This document shows, in pieces, positions 1 through 12,100 of a stretch of 64,000 bases of DNA. The translations under genes were made by a program, and so were the position numbers. The stretch is taken from positions 248,001 to 312,000 of the forward strand of contig QPMI01000470.1 of NCBI GenBank assembly GCA_004431415.1. Direction: 5' to 3'. Under the pieces are notes generated by a model. That model was not told the origin of the DNA and did no database searches. It was given only the letters and a program-made list of their open reading frames with translations. Position 1 is the first letter of the stretch, and each line of letters starts with the position of its first letter. This stretch comes from Cyanophora paradoxa. Its lineage: Eukaryota; Glaucocystophyceae; Cyanophorales; Cyanophoraceae.

Positions 1-1897
1 GGTACCAGTTGAAGAGGTGCAGGCGCCGGTTCGCGTTCGTATCCGGCCCGAACTGCTTGTTGATGACCACCTGAGGCGGGCGTGAGCGCGGGCGCTCTGG
101 CGCGCGGGGGGAGGCGGTCGGGAATCGCGGCGGGCAGCGGGCGGGCGCACCGGCGTCGGGACCGTGGCGCTAAGGCGCTGGCAGCCCGTGGTGACCCGAT
201 CGCCGCGCACCCCCTCCTGCTCCTCCGTGCCGCACCCGTGCCCCCCCTTCTTCTTCTTCTTCGTCTTCTTCTTCTTCGGCTTGGGCTCCGGCTTCTCTTC
301 GGCCTGCGCGAGCCAGCCCTCGCGCTCGAGCTCCGCCAGCTTGGCTCGCATGACGTCGAGGCTGCCCGTCTCCAGCGCCGCCTTGGCGGCCTCGTCGGCC
401 GCGTCCAGCAGCGCCTGATCCTGCGCGTCCCGCCCCATCAGCATCGCGACCGCCCGGCGGCGGGGACCGCGGGGTGGCGGCCGGGCAGAGGCGGGGGAGG
501 GGAGCGCGGGGGGCGGCGCACCAGCTCGGCGTTGTCGTGCGGCTTCCCCTTGGAAGCAAAGGGCATCGCCACCGAGCCGCAGGCGACGACGGCCGCGACG
601 CGCTTGATTGCGGCGCCCTCCGCGTCCCAGAAGAGGTCGGGCAGGTGGGCGGCGGCCAGCTCGCCGCCGAGGACGAGGCGCGTGAACGTCCCGCGCCCCA
701 TCACCGCGTCGTGCTTCCGCACCTCCCTTCCCGGCAGGCCGGGCGGGAGGGGCTTCAGGCCGTGGCAGAGGGCGCCCTGCGCGCCGGGGGCTCGGCGGGG
801 GCGCGCGTGGGGCGCGCCGGGGGCGTGCGGAGGGGCGGGCGGGCGGACCTGGGCCCGCAGGACCTCTTGGATGAAGCGCGTGTCCACCTCGCCGCCGCCG
901 GGGAGGTTGCAGCTGAGCACGAGCGTCTGCGGGGGCGACACGGCGCGCTTCGCCACCGCGACGGCGTGCAGGGGCCCGTGGGGGTCGTCGAGAAAGGCCC
1001 CCTGCAGGGCGCGCAGGGTCCACTCGGCGACGGGGCGCGGCTCGAGCCTCTTCCCCGACCGCAGCCGCAGCTCGGAGCCGTAGAGCTCGGCCTCGCGCGC
1101 CGGGGGCCCGAGCATCCCCGGAGGTACGATCCCGCGAGGCAGCTGCGGAGGGGGAGGCGCGTTCGGGCCGGGGCGGCAGCGGGCGGGCGAGAGGGGGCGT
1201 CTCGCACGTAGATCGTCTTGCCGGCCCAGCGGTGGGCCCCGAAGGACGGGAGCCCGTAGGTGTACCGCGCCAGGAGCGCGGCCTTGGCGAACGGATCTGC
1301 GGCAGGGCGTCGGGCGGGCAGCGGCGCTGCGAGCGCGGGGCGAGGAGGGGCGGGCGGACTCTTTGTGCGGAGGGGGCACGCCGGGCCCGGGAGCGCGTTG
1401 GACGCGCGCCTCTGCCCGCCGACCGCCAGCCCCGCCGCGCGCTTCTCGTTGCGCTTCCTCAAGGCCTCGGCGCGCCGAGCCGCCGCCGCCGGGTCGGCCG
1501 CGAGCGCCTCTGCCGCGGCGGCGCACAGGGCCGCGTCGTCCGCGCCGTCCGCCGACGCGGCGGCGGCCCCGGGCGGCTCCCGCGGCGGCTCCTGCTGCAG
1601 ACGCTCGCCCCTGCGCGGGCGGACGCGCCGCGGGGCCTCCTCCGCTTCCGCCCGGCCCGGCCGACCGCCGGGGCCGGGGCCTGCGCAGGCGCCGGACCGC
1701 TCCGGTTCCCCGACCAGGGCCGCCTGTGCGTTCTCGCGCCTCCGCTTGTGCGTGGCCTGCGCTGCAATGCCGCGGTGCCTGGCGGCCGCCTTCCTCGCCG
1801 CCTTGGTAGCCTTGGCCAGCTCCGTCAGCGGGATCAACTCCAGCCCCGCGCGCGCAAGCATGCCGCCGCGCGAGCTGCCGGGCCCGCCGTCCGGCAT
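1..1897 (-). CDS. Unknown multi-exon protein, 3' end beyond the window
   Basis: I do not recognise this protein. Five exons read in one frame on the minus strand: 1897-1208, 1142-849, 776-522, 420-151 and 70 to the window edge. All four introns are 65-101 bases with GTGCG or GTCCG donors and CAG acceptors, and all are phase 0. The start is the ATG at 1897; further introns inside the first exon cannot be excluded because its middle is Pro/Ala/Arg-rich. The N-terminal part is basic and helical (ELAKATKAARKAAARHRG). The middle has a globular look (YTYGLPSFGAHRWAGKTIY, then VAEWTLRALQGAFLDDPHGP and FTRLVLGGELAAAHLPDLFW). A lysine-rich stretch (KPKKKKTKKKKKGG) follows, and the visible C-terminal exon contains VVINKQFGPDTNANRRLHLF. 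Probably nuclear from the lysine tracts (inference). No TATA box was obvious upstream. Confidence 0.6.
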
Positions 1898-2689
1898 GAT
1901 CTTCGGATGCGTGCTTCACCTGCGAAATTAAAGGCGAGGCGTCGGCGCGGGCGGCCGCAGGGCTCGAGCGAGTGGCGGCGAGCTTTCGATATCGGTCGCG
2001 TGGCGCGCGGGCTGCTCCGCGCACCTCTTCTCCGCCGCGCCCAATGCCCTAGACGAGCCAGCGGGCCTTTGCGGTGCGCCAGCAGCCGTCGGGGCTGTTT
2101 CTGCTGCAACAACGAGCTCCGTCGCGGACGCGTAGCTCGCCGATTCGTCGTTGGGTTCTGCTGGTGTCGAATCGAAAGGTGCCCAGGTATCACGCGACTG
2201 TTGCGACGTTGAGCCCCACTTGTCCGCTTAGATCGTCGCCACGGGTTTTCTTCGCGGGTACCCCCTTGGCCGCCCGCTGCCCGCAGTTAACGTTCACGTT
2301 CAGGCTGGAATCCGCTAGAGTATGTATACGCAGAGCTCGGGCGCCGGCCGCCATCCAATGATTTACTCGCGACCGGCTGCCTTTTTTCTCGTTGAATTCG
2401 AAGCCGCGAGTGCCGCTGACGAATGCGCGAGCCAAGCTCAGCCAAAAACTCGTGCGCCCTCGGTTTCATCGCCGCGGGGTGGGTTCAGGAGGCGCGGCCC
2501 TCTCGTGCGTGCATGCGCGCCCCGGACCCCCGCCCACCCCAGTGCTCGGCTCGGCAGAGACGACCGCAGCGGCCTCGGCGGATTCGACAGAAATGTACAA
2601 TGCCCGCCCGACCCGCGGGCGTCGGGCGAGCCGCCGAGCCGGCCCTGGGCCTCGCGGCCCCCTCGCCGCGCGCCGTAGCCGAGCCCGCC
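1898..2689. other. Intergenic spacer, nothing recognised
   Basis: The roughly 790 bases between the start of the leftmost gene and the stop codon of the histone gene are GC-rich. I see no supported gene, RNA or repeat here. It should hold the promoter of the leftmost gene and the 3' end of the histone gene. Confidence 0.4.
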
Positions 2690-3589
2690 TCACTCGTCCT
2701 CGCCGCGGATCTTGCGGCGGAGCTGCGATCGCCCGCCCCGCCGGTCAGAAGAGGACGGGGATCGAGCCCGCCGGCGGGGCAGAGGGGGCGGGGGCACCTG
2801 GATATCCTGTGCGCGAAAGCGGCGGGCGCCGTCAGCCTCCGGCGCGTGCGAGGGCGAGCGCGGGGGGAGGGGGGCGTGCCTTGGGTTGGATGGTCGTGCG
2901 GCCGCGGTGGATCGCCATGAGGTTGGCCCCCTCAAAGGTCTGGATGAGGTGCATCTCGGCCGCCTCGCGCAGCGCCTCGATCGCCTCCTTCTGCCAGCGC
3001 AGGTCCTCGCAGGTGAAGCCGGCCTCGCGCCGGCGCTTGAACTCGTCCTGGGCCAGCTCCTTGACCTGCGGCCCGCGCGCCCCCGTCAGCCTCGTCCCCC
3101 CGCCCCGCCCCGCGCGGCCGCCCCGGGCGGACGCACCAGACGATCAAAGCGCGCGTAGGAGATGAGGGGATTAAACGTCTTCTGGTACTTGCGGATCTGA
3201 GGGAGAGCGGGGCCCGGTCAGGAACGAGGGAGGAGAAGGGGACGGGGGCGATGACGGGGGCTCGTTTTGTTTAGAGAGAGGGCGGCGGGGCGGACCTCGC
3301 GGAGGGCGACCGTCCCTGCCCCCGGCCCAACGCGCGCGGCGCTCAGCCGCGGAGCCGGCGGGGCCCGGCGGGGGATCGGGGCGGCGCACCGGGGCGGTAC
3401 CTGCGGGCGCGCTGGGGTGAGGCGGGGAAGGAAGGGCCGGGGGCGCGCTCGCGCTCTCGAGGCGCACCTGTGCGGCCTCTTGACGCCCCCGGCGGCGGGG
3501 GCGCTCTTCCGCGCGGCCTTGGTGGCCAGGCACCTCCTCGGCGCCTTGCCCCCGGTCGACCTCTTTGCCGTCTGCTTCATGCGCGCCAT
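2690..3589 (-). CDS. Divergent histone H3 variant split into seven exons
   Basis: Spliced product is 146 residues (canonical H3 is about 135). Exons on the minus strand: 3589-3468, 3400-3390 (11 bases), 3315-3296 (20 bases), 3196-3137, 3065-2880, 2806-2798 (9 bases) and 2722-2690. All joins keep frame and rebuild conserved H3 text: [24 protein letters not shown], then AIH..TTIQPK, DIQ and [10 protein letters not shown]. The intron after 2880 has a GC donor; the others start with GT. The tail reads [18 protein letters not shown], so Thr3 is Met and the usual Arg8-Lys9 pair is inverted to Lys-Arg; Lys4, Lys14, Lys23, Lys27 and Lys36 equivalents remain. The core from YQK to AIH is highly diverged. 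It should wrap DNA with H4 in a nucleosome; a specialised variant (CENP-A-like or other) is possible but cannot be decided here. Confidence 0.88.
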
Positions 3590-3674
3590 GGCCGCCCGTT
3601 ACCCCCTCGCGGGCTCGTCGGGCTCGGCGGCTCGCCGCTGCCGGCGCTGCACCCGACCTCGCCTGCGGGAGCCT

Positions 3675-3683
3675 GTATTTAAG
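3675..3683 (-). promoter_or_regulatory. TATA-like box of the histone H3 gene
   Basis: CTTAAATAC on the minus strand, about 85 bases before the H3 ATG. The spacing matches TATA-like boxes of other genes in the window (for example 55897-55905, about 75 bases before its ATG). Confidence 0.45.
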
Positions 3684-5643
3684 CGTCGGCCGGCGAGGGA
3701 AAAGGAGGGGAGGGGGATTGCGCGAAGCAACTCACCGGGGAGCGGCGGCGGGGAGACGGATTCGGGGGTAGAAAAGAAGGCGCGGGGGTGCCGAGGGCGG
3801 GCCCCCGGGCGGCCCCACCGGGGACGGGGCGGGAGGGGGCGGCGGCGGCCGGAGAACGGCGCGGGGCGCCCCGGCGACCCGACCCCTCGAGTCCTCCGAG
3901 CGATCGCCCCCTCTTGCGAGCGTTGGATCGACAGAGGGCTGCGGGGCGGGTGAGGGAAATCAAACAATCCGCCCTAGCGGCCCGCGGGCGCACCGGCAGA
4001 CGGTGGGACCCCGTCCGATCGATCGGGCTCGTCTTTTCGGTTCGTTTAAAAAAAAGCCCGGGCCGAATTAGTGTCCTAGGGGGGGGGGTACGTGCCACAC
4101 CGGCGCCGTACCTCACCTTTAGCTCGCGACCTCATGGAGCTCTAACCCGACCAAATCGACCCCGGGGAATCGAATGGCGGGGTCGGCGGGGGGCGTAGAG
4201 GGGGTACTGGAGCGCCAGGGAGGGGTCGGGGTTTTGATGGCGGCGCAACCTGGGCAAAGCCCGGTGAATAGCAGCCGATGGGTGCTAGTAAACGATCGGG
4301 CGGGGTTTGGGCTCACTCCGCCGCTCCGGCGACGCGCGAGATGCGTTCGAACGACGCCGGGTCGCTGCCGCGCGGCTCCTGCCGGCCGAAGGGCGCCCCA
4401 GAGGCCATCTGCGCACCCTACGATCGTACTGGGAGCGTTTGCCCGCGCGGGGCGGGCGGGAGCTCGGTGCGTTTGCGGGACGCGCCGTCGGCCACGCGGC
4501 GGCTCGCCGAGCGAGCGCGGACCGATCGGGCGTGTAGCGAGCACCGCAAAGGCCAGCAAACACGTTTCCCGGCCCGCCAGGCGTGCGACGCGACGACCAT
4601 TTGCCGATGTCTGCGGGAGTCCAGCGCAGGCCGAGCCCACGGTCAGCTTTTCATCGATCAAAGAGTGCGAGCTGCGCACCTGTGACGTCCTATGGCGGCG
4701 GGCTGCAGGATCAGGGATGCCGGTCGGTCGCGCGAGGGTACTCTTATTTCACTGGGGTACGCGTATCGCGGGCCAGTTTGCAGCAGCAGCCGTATGTGTG
4801 CAGTTTACATAAACGAGAACATGTGAGACGGGCGGCTGGGCGCCACGTCGCACCTTTCCTCGAGATTCAGGTGCTTCGGATCTCGTTCGATTTCCGCCCC
4901 CGCCGTCGCCAATTGAGCGCTTGACCTTGCGCAGGCGCAGTGCCCGGGCCCGGCGCCGGCGGAGCCCGCGGGAGCCCGAGCGCACGGGTGCACGTGCGGC
5001 CGGCATCGGAGATCAGATTTCTGCGCGCGATCCGCGTCCGTCCCGCGGCGCGTGCCGGGGGAGCTCGATCCGAGGTGCCGTGCCCGAGCTCGAGCGTGGG
5101 CGCCTGCACCTCCAGCCTCAGCTCGCAGCACGCAGCCGCAACGTGCGCGCCGCAGCTCGCACCGGCGTGGGCCGGCGTGCGCGCCAGCACGAGGCGCCAC
5201 CCCCCGATCTCTCCATTCGCGTCGGTTTGGAGGAACAGGCTAGGTGCGCAGCTGCAGGCCGCCGATGCGCACCGGCCGCGTCGTCGAGGCAGAGTAGAGG
5301 GCCGGGCGGGGGCGGGCGTGCGTCGCGTTGCGCCGCTGCGTTAGCTGCCTCGTCCCGTGCACGCCAAAAAACTCTGATGCGGTGTCTGCTTCGCAGGTTT
5401 CCTCCGGTGGGGGGCGGACGGCACGCCAGCAGTATTAGAGGCGCAGCGGACCGAGTCTCTTCTCTCGCGCTCGTTGCTGCTCAGGTACGCGCCGCTGTTA
5501 TTCGATCGTCCGGCGGCGTGCCCCCGCCCCCCTCTAGAACTCCACCCGGGCCCCGACCGCTGCCCCTGTACCGTTTATCGTTATCGATTTATTTTCTTGT
5601 CCTTTGAGCTACGTGTGCATCGTAGCTGCTTTCAATTTACCCC
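3684..5643. other. GC-rich spacer, nothing recognised
   Basis: Nearly 2 kb with long overlapping open frames in several phases but no frame with balanced composition, no recognisable domain and no convincing exon chain. It separates the H3 promoter from the first dispersed repeat. Confidence 0.35.
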
Positions 5644-5873
5644 GTACCCCAAGCCGCGTTCCGCATTCCAGCGTTCCAGACCTGCCCTCGCCCCCGGCCC
5701 TGCGCCGCTGCACCGAATTGAACTCGATTCCGCCGAGGCCGTGGGTGCGCTCGCCGGGGCGCCGGGATCAGAAGGGGGGCGGAACGCTGGAATGCACGGA
5801 ACGCTCCTTACTCTCTCATACATTTAGAATTGGAATGAAGAGAGGAATGCAAGGGAATGCGGGCCGCGGGTAC
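5644..5873 (-). repeat. Dispersed ~240-bp hairpin repeat, copy 1
   Basis: A 230-bp element bounded by GTACCC and GGGTAC. Inside, two arms are near reverse complements: gcgttccgcattccagcg near one end and cgctggaatgcacggaacgc further in, so a single strand could fold into a long hairpin with a GC-rich loop. The outer part carries the family signature catttagaattggaatgaag. Orientation is opposite to copies 3, 4 and 6. No coding capacity is evident; it resembles a short non-autonomous mobile element, but no clear target-site duplication is visible. Confidence 0.7.
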
Positions 5874-5997
5874 AAGATCGCCTCCCCATCTACCTGTCTC
5901 TCTAGCCCCTCTGGTGAGTTCCTTTTTCAGGCGCTAGATTCGATGAGAGGCCCGGGGTCGGTACCCCCTCCTCTCCTCTACCCCGAAGCAACGCCAT

Positions 5998-6224
5998 GTA
6001 CCCCAACCGCGTTCCGCATTCCAGCGTTCCAGACCCTCCTCCCGCCCCCGGCCCCGCGCCATTGCACGCAACCTCAACGCCGCCGGCGCCCATGGGTGTG
6101 CTCGCCGGGCCGCCGGGAGCCAAGGGGGGCGGAACGCTGGAACGCACGGAATTCTCCATACTTTCTAACACATTTAGAATTGGAATGAAGAGAGGAATGC
6201 AAGGGAATGCGGGCTGCGGGGTAC
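5998..6224 (-). repeat. Dispersed ~240-bp hairpin repeat, copy 2
   Basis: Second copy of the same element, 124 bp downstream of copy 1 and in the same orientation, again bounded by GTACCCC and GGGGTAC. It keeps gcgttccgcattccagcg, the partner arm cggaacgctggaacgcacgg and the signature atttagaattggaatgaag. The two copies are clearly related but differ at many positions, so this is not a very recent duplication. Confidence 0.7.
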
Positions 6225-6361
6225 AAGAGCCCCCTACGCTACCTGTCCTATCCCTCTAGCTACAAAGCGAAAACGAAAGTGATCCAACCTACACCTGCTC
6301 TAGAGTCGCTAGAGTAAACCCGACCCGGTACGCCTTCCGCCCCCGAGCGGGGCGGCGGCAG

Positions 6362-8093
6362 TCACGCGGCAACAGCATCCTCGTCCTCGATCTCGAGGCG
6401 ACCGCCCCCCGCGCCGCCCAACAACTCCAACCGCTCGCCGACGGCCGGCTCGAGCCCCTCGCTCCGTTGCCGCTTGAGCGTCGGCGAGCCGTCCCTGTGC
6501 GCCGAGCGGTGGGTTAGCAGGAGGCGCGTCGGAGCGACGGGGAACGTTAACATGGTGCACCGCTTGGTCTGCTCTCCTTCCCCGCCCCGCCCCGCAACCC
6601 CCGCACCCGACCTGCCGGCGCCGCCCGGTGAGCCCCGTGCGCGGCCTCGCTCGTTGGTGGGGCGGGCGAGGCTTTTGCGGGGGCAGGAGCGGAAGCGCAC
6701 CAGAGCGCGCGGAGGTCGGCGTCGGACATCTCGAGCCACCGCTTCGCCCCCGACTGCCGCTTCCTGGCCGACGGCGTGAGGGCCGAGGACGGGGCCCACC
6801 GCCCGGCGGGGCGGGGCGGGCCGGGTGGGGCGCTCACGGGTCCGGCGGGGGCCAGCCGAGGCGGCGGGCGACGGAGACGGCCAGGGCGCAGACGGCGTCG
6901 CGGTCCATTGACGCCAGCGTCGCCGCCGGCGCCTCGCCGGGCAGGTGGCGCAGGGCGTAGCCTCGAAGGTCGTCCGTGTTGCGCTTGAAAAAGGTCCTGG
7001 AGGCAAACGCCCGCTTCCTGCACGCGGGCGGCCGTCGGAAAGGGCGAGAGAGCCGCGCGGCCGCGCGCACGCGGGGGGGAGGAGGGGACGCACGCCAGCT
7101 GGACGTCGACGACCGTCCCCTCGTCGCCCTCGGCGGACCTGCACAAAAACTCCAGGGCGTCGGCGGGCGCCGCGCTGCCGCCCGAAGAGCGCGCGGGGCG
7201 GAGGCGCACATTTCGAGAAAGAGCGCCGGGTTCGGATCGCTGCCCCGCACGCCGTCAGCCAGCGGCCACCGGGCGCGCGCCCGCGCCGCGGGGCCCGGGG
7301 GGCGCGCGCACCAGTGGGAGACGTCGAGTTCGCGCTCCCTGCAGAGGCGCGCGGCGAGGGTGCGGAGGGAGGCGAGGTCGCGCAGCCCCGCCGCCTGCTC
7401 CTCGGCGCCGAGCGAGGCCAGGAGCCTCAGCAGCCGCGAGCAATCCCGAAAGGCGTCGCTCCTGACGGCCGCCGGCCGCGCGCTGCGAGGCGGGCCGGTT
7501 GGGCCGATCGGGCCGGGCGCCGGGCGCTCCTCGGCGGGATGCGGGGCCGCACCTGGGACCGGAGAGGGACGTGGACGGCTCGGCGTCCGCGGGGGGCGGC
7601 GAGGTGGCAGGCGGCCCGATGCCGCCGGCCGGCGGGCGCGGCGTCCACGCGTCGGGCTCGAGGATGTGGCGCACGGCCGCGCGCTCGATCGTCCGGGCCG
7701 TGCGGAAGATCCGGTCCATCGAGAGGCAGCGCTGCAGGAGCGCCGCCTCCGTGAAGACGTGCTTCCTGGAGGCGCACGCGGGGCACCACACGCCCGGCGG
7801 CGCGAGCGCCAGCTCGCCGATGCCGGCGACCAGCGCCGTCCCGCGCGGCATCTCGGCGAGCGCCCGCAGCACGGCCGGCACCAGCAGGGCGCGGCAGGCT
7901 GCGCGGACGCGCGGGCGCCCCGGGCCCGGGCGGCACGCGTCAGCGGCGCCACCGAGAACGAGCGCGCGGCAGGAGATCTAGAGGCGCGGGGTCGGGCGCG
8001 ACGCGGCGCACCGAGGTCAAGGGCCGACTCCAGGACGACGGCACACGCGGCGCGTTGGCGGGCAGCGAGCCCGTCGCCGCGCTCCTGCCGCAT
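6362..8093 (-). CDS. Unknown seven-exon protein with a CxxC motif
   Basis: I do not recognise the family. Seven exons join in frame on the minus strand: 8093-8012, 7898-7553, 7482-7210, 7138-7094, 7017-6838, 6763-6701 and 6611-6362, giving 412 residues from the ATG at 8093. Donors are GTGCGY or GTGAGC and acceptors CAG. The second exon carries VWCPACASRKHVF, a possible half zinc site. Later exons read LLRLLASLGAEEQAAGLRDL (helical), FFKRNTDDLRGYALRHLPGE and KRWLEMSDADLRALW; the C-terminus is acidic. The start is uncertain: an open stretch beginning at the ATG at 8300 (MCPRPNCWGPG) could be an upstream exon, but joining it would need an intron of only 28 bases. Runs of phase-2 introns and conserved-looking segments support a real gene. 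Confidence 0.65.
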
Positions 8094-9184
8094 CGGAGGT
8101 CGATCACAGCACGCCGGGCAATCGCTCCGACTCGCGGTTGCGCACCGAGCCCGCGCCGACCATAGCTGCGATCCATTGGACGGAGCGGGCGTGCGCCTCG
8201 ATCACCCGGTCGCCGTCCGAGGCTTCCTCGACGGATTCCAGCCCGAGGAGGGCCACGGGGTCGCCCAGCCCCGGGCCCCAGCAGTTGGGCCGGGGGCACA
8301 TCAATTACCCTTAAAAAAGCTTTTTTTTGCCACAGTAGGGACACGCATCTTGGCAAGCAGCACCCGCTCGGCCTCCGGACGTGAGCGCCGGCGCGATCAT
8401 CTCCCTAGCCCTCCAGCGTTGCTAAAACGAACCGTGCGCTTCGCTGCGCCAGGTCCTTCGTCGCCAACGCACAGGCATCGCGCCCGCATCGGGCGGGCGT
8501 TGCGCACCCGCGCGGGGGCGGGCCGCACCAACCTCTCCGATTTCGGTCGGTCACAGCGAAAAGCACGTGCGTCGTGCGCCAGCCCCAGGCGCCGGCCCCG
8601 GACCACCACTCGCAAGCTGACGATAGGCGGCGATCGGGGCGGCAGAGTCGAGGCAGCGAGTCGAAGCACCCGTATCGGCTGCAGGACCATCGTGCTCGAC
8701 CGCCTGCCGGTGCGCGGGCCCCGCGCCGCGCTCTTGCCCGACCGGGCGGCCGGCCGCGGCGCCGGCGCGCGGGGGCGTGCTTCCGCGCGCTGCCGGCGGC
8801 GCGGATCCGGATCGGCGATCGTGCCCTTATGAACGCGCTCTCAGGTCTGCGCTGCCGCAGGCAGGCCGCCGCCGGTCCAGCGGGCGCTTTGCCGTCCGAC
8901 GAGCTCGAGGTGCGTGCGGACACGAGCCGCGAGCCTAGAGGGCGCTAGCGCTAGCCGTGGCTGCAGGGCCGGCGCCCGCGGCCACCCTATCTGGCCGCTT
9001 CGTGCACTAACGCAGACCTCGGGAAAGACAGGCCCGGCGGCGCGGATCCTGGGGGGGGGGGTACGCGTGCACACCGCGAATCCAATCCTAGGCTCGACCT
9101 AGCTCAATTGCTGTGCAGCTTCGCTGAGGTGCATACATACATCTATGCAAATACACATATATACATATCACGATTCTTCGTCGA
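8094..9184. other. Spacer with a possible alternative first exon
   Basis: The minus-strand stretch 8300-8104 is open and begins MCPRPNCWGPG; it may be an upstream exon or 5' UTR of the neighbouring gene. The rest, to the start of the giant gene at 9185, shows no supported gene. AT-rich sequence (acacatatatacatatc) just before 9185 may hold the promoter of the giant gene. Confidence 0.35.
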
Positions 9185-12100
9185 ATGAAATTAACCTCGC
9201 ATTATCTGATCTCAGTGGAGCCGCTGATCATGAGCGGAAATTTCGGTCACGGAGTCAGCTCGGCCAACTTTTTCACGATGAAGAAAGCAGATATCGACAT
9301 GTACGCATCTTCAGAGTTAGAGTCGGAGATGGGTGCAACTCGTAATTGGAGAAGAGTCCCACTCGGATCCGTTTGGTGAGTGCATTCGTTTCGATTTCCA
9401 CATTTCAGTTCCATGTCTCTAGCCGTAGCTAGATATAGATCTACCTAGACTAGTACTGTTCACCGGGATATAAGGCCGAACCACACCGTTTTTTTGTCAC
9501 GTGCATGCATTTCCCGGCCTGAATTCGTGCTCTTGTCGATAATTTTTATGATGTTAATGCATTTGACAAAATCCCACGAATCTCACTGCCCCTGATCTAT
9601 TTTTTTCAAAAAGGCGGTCAACATCTGATCTAAATTTGCTCATAGCTCGCGATCGCATATATACGCGTACGCACACGTAAATATATAAAAAAGGTACACG
9701 TTACGTAATAACTGACGGCCGCGTCTTTTTTCACAGGAGCCGCCGTTCCAGCTTCGCAACTTCAGAGCCGGGCTCCATCCCCGCTGATCAAAAGTCGTTC
9801 ACTGAAGAAGTTTCGTCGAATGCACCGCAGTCAAGCATGGACGCGTACGGTGGCGAAGCCAAAGCTCGTCATGATCAGGTCATCGAGCGCATCATCGACC
9901 AGTTCGCACAGGAAGTGGTATACCTCGGAGTGCCCAACGATGCGCCCAGCTCCGCGGTGGACGACGAGCTTCGCAGCATTGTTGGGGCAAAGAGTCGCCT
10001 CTTTCGCTCTCTGGTTCTTCGAATTTTCACGGTTACGATTATCGTGACAAGATCCAACCTCGACAAGGCCCAGGATCCCGACGACGAGGACGCTTTGAAG
10101 GAAGCTCTCGTGTCCTCCATCTCCTCGACAGCTGAGGAAGACTTGAACAAAGCGCTGAGGGGCTGGTGTCGTCAGTGGAAGGAATCCGGATCGGCCTTCG
10201 GCCTCCTTGTCGTTCCGTTGAGCCATTGCATCAAGGTTTTCACAGCTCTTCTGGGACACAAGAATGCCGAGGAGCTCGGATCGACTCTCTCCAAGCGGAA
10301 GGACACACTCTTCCACGCCGTGTACACGTCAGTCGAAGCGCTTCCAAAGTCGCCAGTCCAGCCTACACCCAGCCTCAAAGCCTTCAAGCGGGTGATCGTG
10401 TCTGGTCGCTTGGGAACCAAATACGAGGACGATGCGGTAACGCTGTCGTACCTTTTGAGCATTCTGGGTGCTCTTGATCATGATCAGTAAGCGCCCTTTG
10501 CTTCTTCATGCACAAACAGCTAATATATATAAAGATGTAATATGCTACGATTTTCTGATCTACCCTCTGCCGTATCAGATTCATGAATCAAGGCGCAACT
10601 GGAAGCAAAGATCAAGGCCCATTTTCTCAAGATCAAACAACCGAGACGAAGTTCGCCGGGGCTGAAACGGTACGCGTACCCACGTACAACTGATATACAA
10701 TTGCAATTCTTTGCTTCCCACCGGCAAGGACTGATCGTAACTTTCATCGATCAGGTAACTGCAACGAGTGTCGGTCGACGTCTGCATCACTCGGGCTGGG
10801 ACAGGGTCTCGGGGTCTCTTTTACTCGAGAACCTCGGTTTGACATCATGGCCCGGCAATCTGGAGGCGCTGACGGCTCCTTGTGATGTCCGGGAGCTCAA
10901 ATTGCATCTCAACTATTCCGGCTCCCGCTCGAGCGCAGAAGACCTGTTTCCTTCGGAGCAACTGGTCAAACTGGTCAACTTGGAGAATCTGTCCATCAAA
11001 TGGCACAATCCGCATCTCAACTCTCTCCCCTCCGGACTAACGAAACTCGATGCTTTGCGGGTACTGGATCTAAGCGGAAGCCTTGGTGCGCGGCGATCCA
11101 TATCAAATAATGCCACGTGCAAATCCGCAACCATAGTATTCGATATTTATCTCAGTCTTTTTTGCGCGCAAGCCTTCTTAAGCAGAAGTCACGCCATCGT
11201 TTCTTCATGTTGGTCCTAATTAAACGACCGCGGCCTGCGTGCTCAGATTGCAAGCGAGATTCGAACGAACCATTCGAAGTGATTTGCAACCTCACATACT
11301 TGGAGCAGCTGGACATTCCCGCGTGCAACATTGAAAATGTTCCGCCAAACATCGGGAATCTGGGCCGTCTTCGACGTTTGAACCTCAGCTCTAACAAGAT
11401 CGGTGCGATGTCCTGGCTGAACGCTCCACACACAAATTCAACATTTTGCATTCGACCGCTTCACACTTCGGCACTGACACAGTGCAACAGATGCACAATC
11501 TTTTCCAAGCCAGTTCAGCAAGCTCGTCAATTTGGAGCATCTGTTCATGGACATGAATGACCTTCACAGTGTTCCATCGTCGATACTCTCGCTCTCGAAT
11601 CTAAAAGAGCTATCGCTTTTTAACTGCAACCTAGGTGCGTTCATATCGTTTTTGTTTAATGCGTATTCGAAGGGGGGGGGGTGTGTGTGTGTGGGGGGGG
11701 GACCTTGCAATCGGGTAAATCACAATGAGGGCTGACTCGCTTTCGAATACGGCAGACACAGAATCGTTCCCAACAGATCTAGAACTCGGCAAGCTCGTCA
11801 ATCTGAAGTCGCTGAACCTGGACGGTAACAACTTCAACGCTGTTCCTTCTTCGGTTCTCTCCCTCTCGAACTTGGAGGATCTATCGCTTCGTGATTGCAA
11901 GCTGCGTGCGTGGATTTCGATTGCGTGGCCTCCCCCGTGCCCCGTCGACAGAATGCGCTCTAGATCTGCGTTTATTTTTCTGTTTGATTATATTTTAATG
12001 CTGCTTTCGTGTAATTAGAATCCATCCCAAGTACGATCGGAAACCTTGCAAAGCTCAAGCGCCTGGATATCTCGAGCTCCGTGGGAGCAGGTTCGTCAAG

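Noticed and set aside
438-2024. A single 528-codon minus-strand frame
   Set aside because: Only parts of it are natural; combining with another frame through four short introns gives a coherent product, so the continuous frame is mixed exon and intron.
5604-6259. Small proteins in the dispersed repeats (for example beginning MYPNRVPHSSVP)
   Set aside because: The same frames recur in all repeat copies only because the DNA repeats; arms are hairpin-forming and frames are not kept between copies.
8405-8923. Minus-strand frame of 172 codons
   Set aside because: Arg/Ala/Pro-biased with no domain, promoter or splice support.
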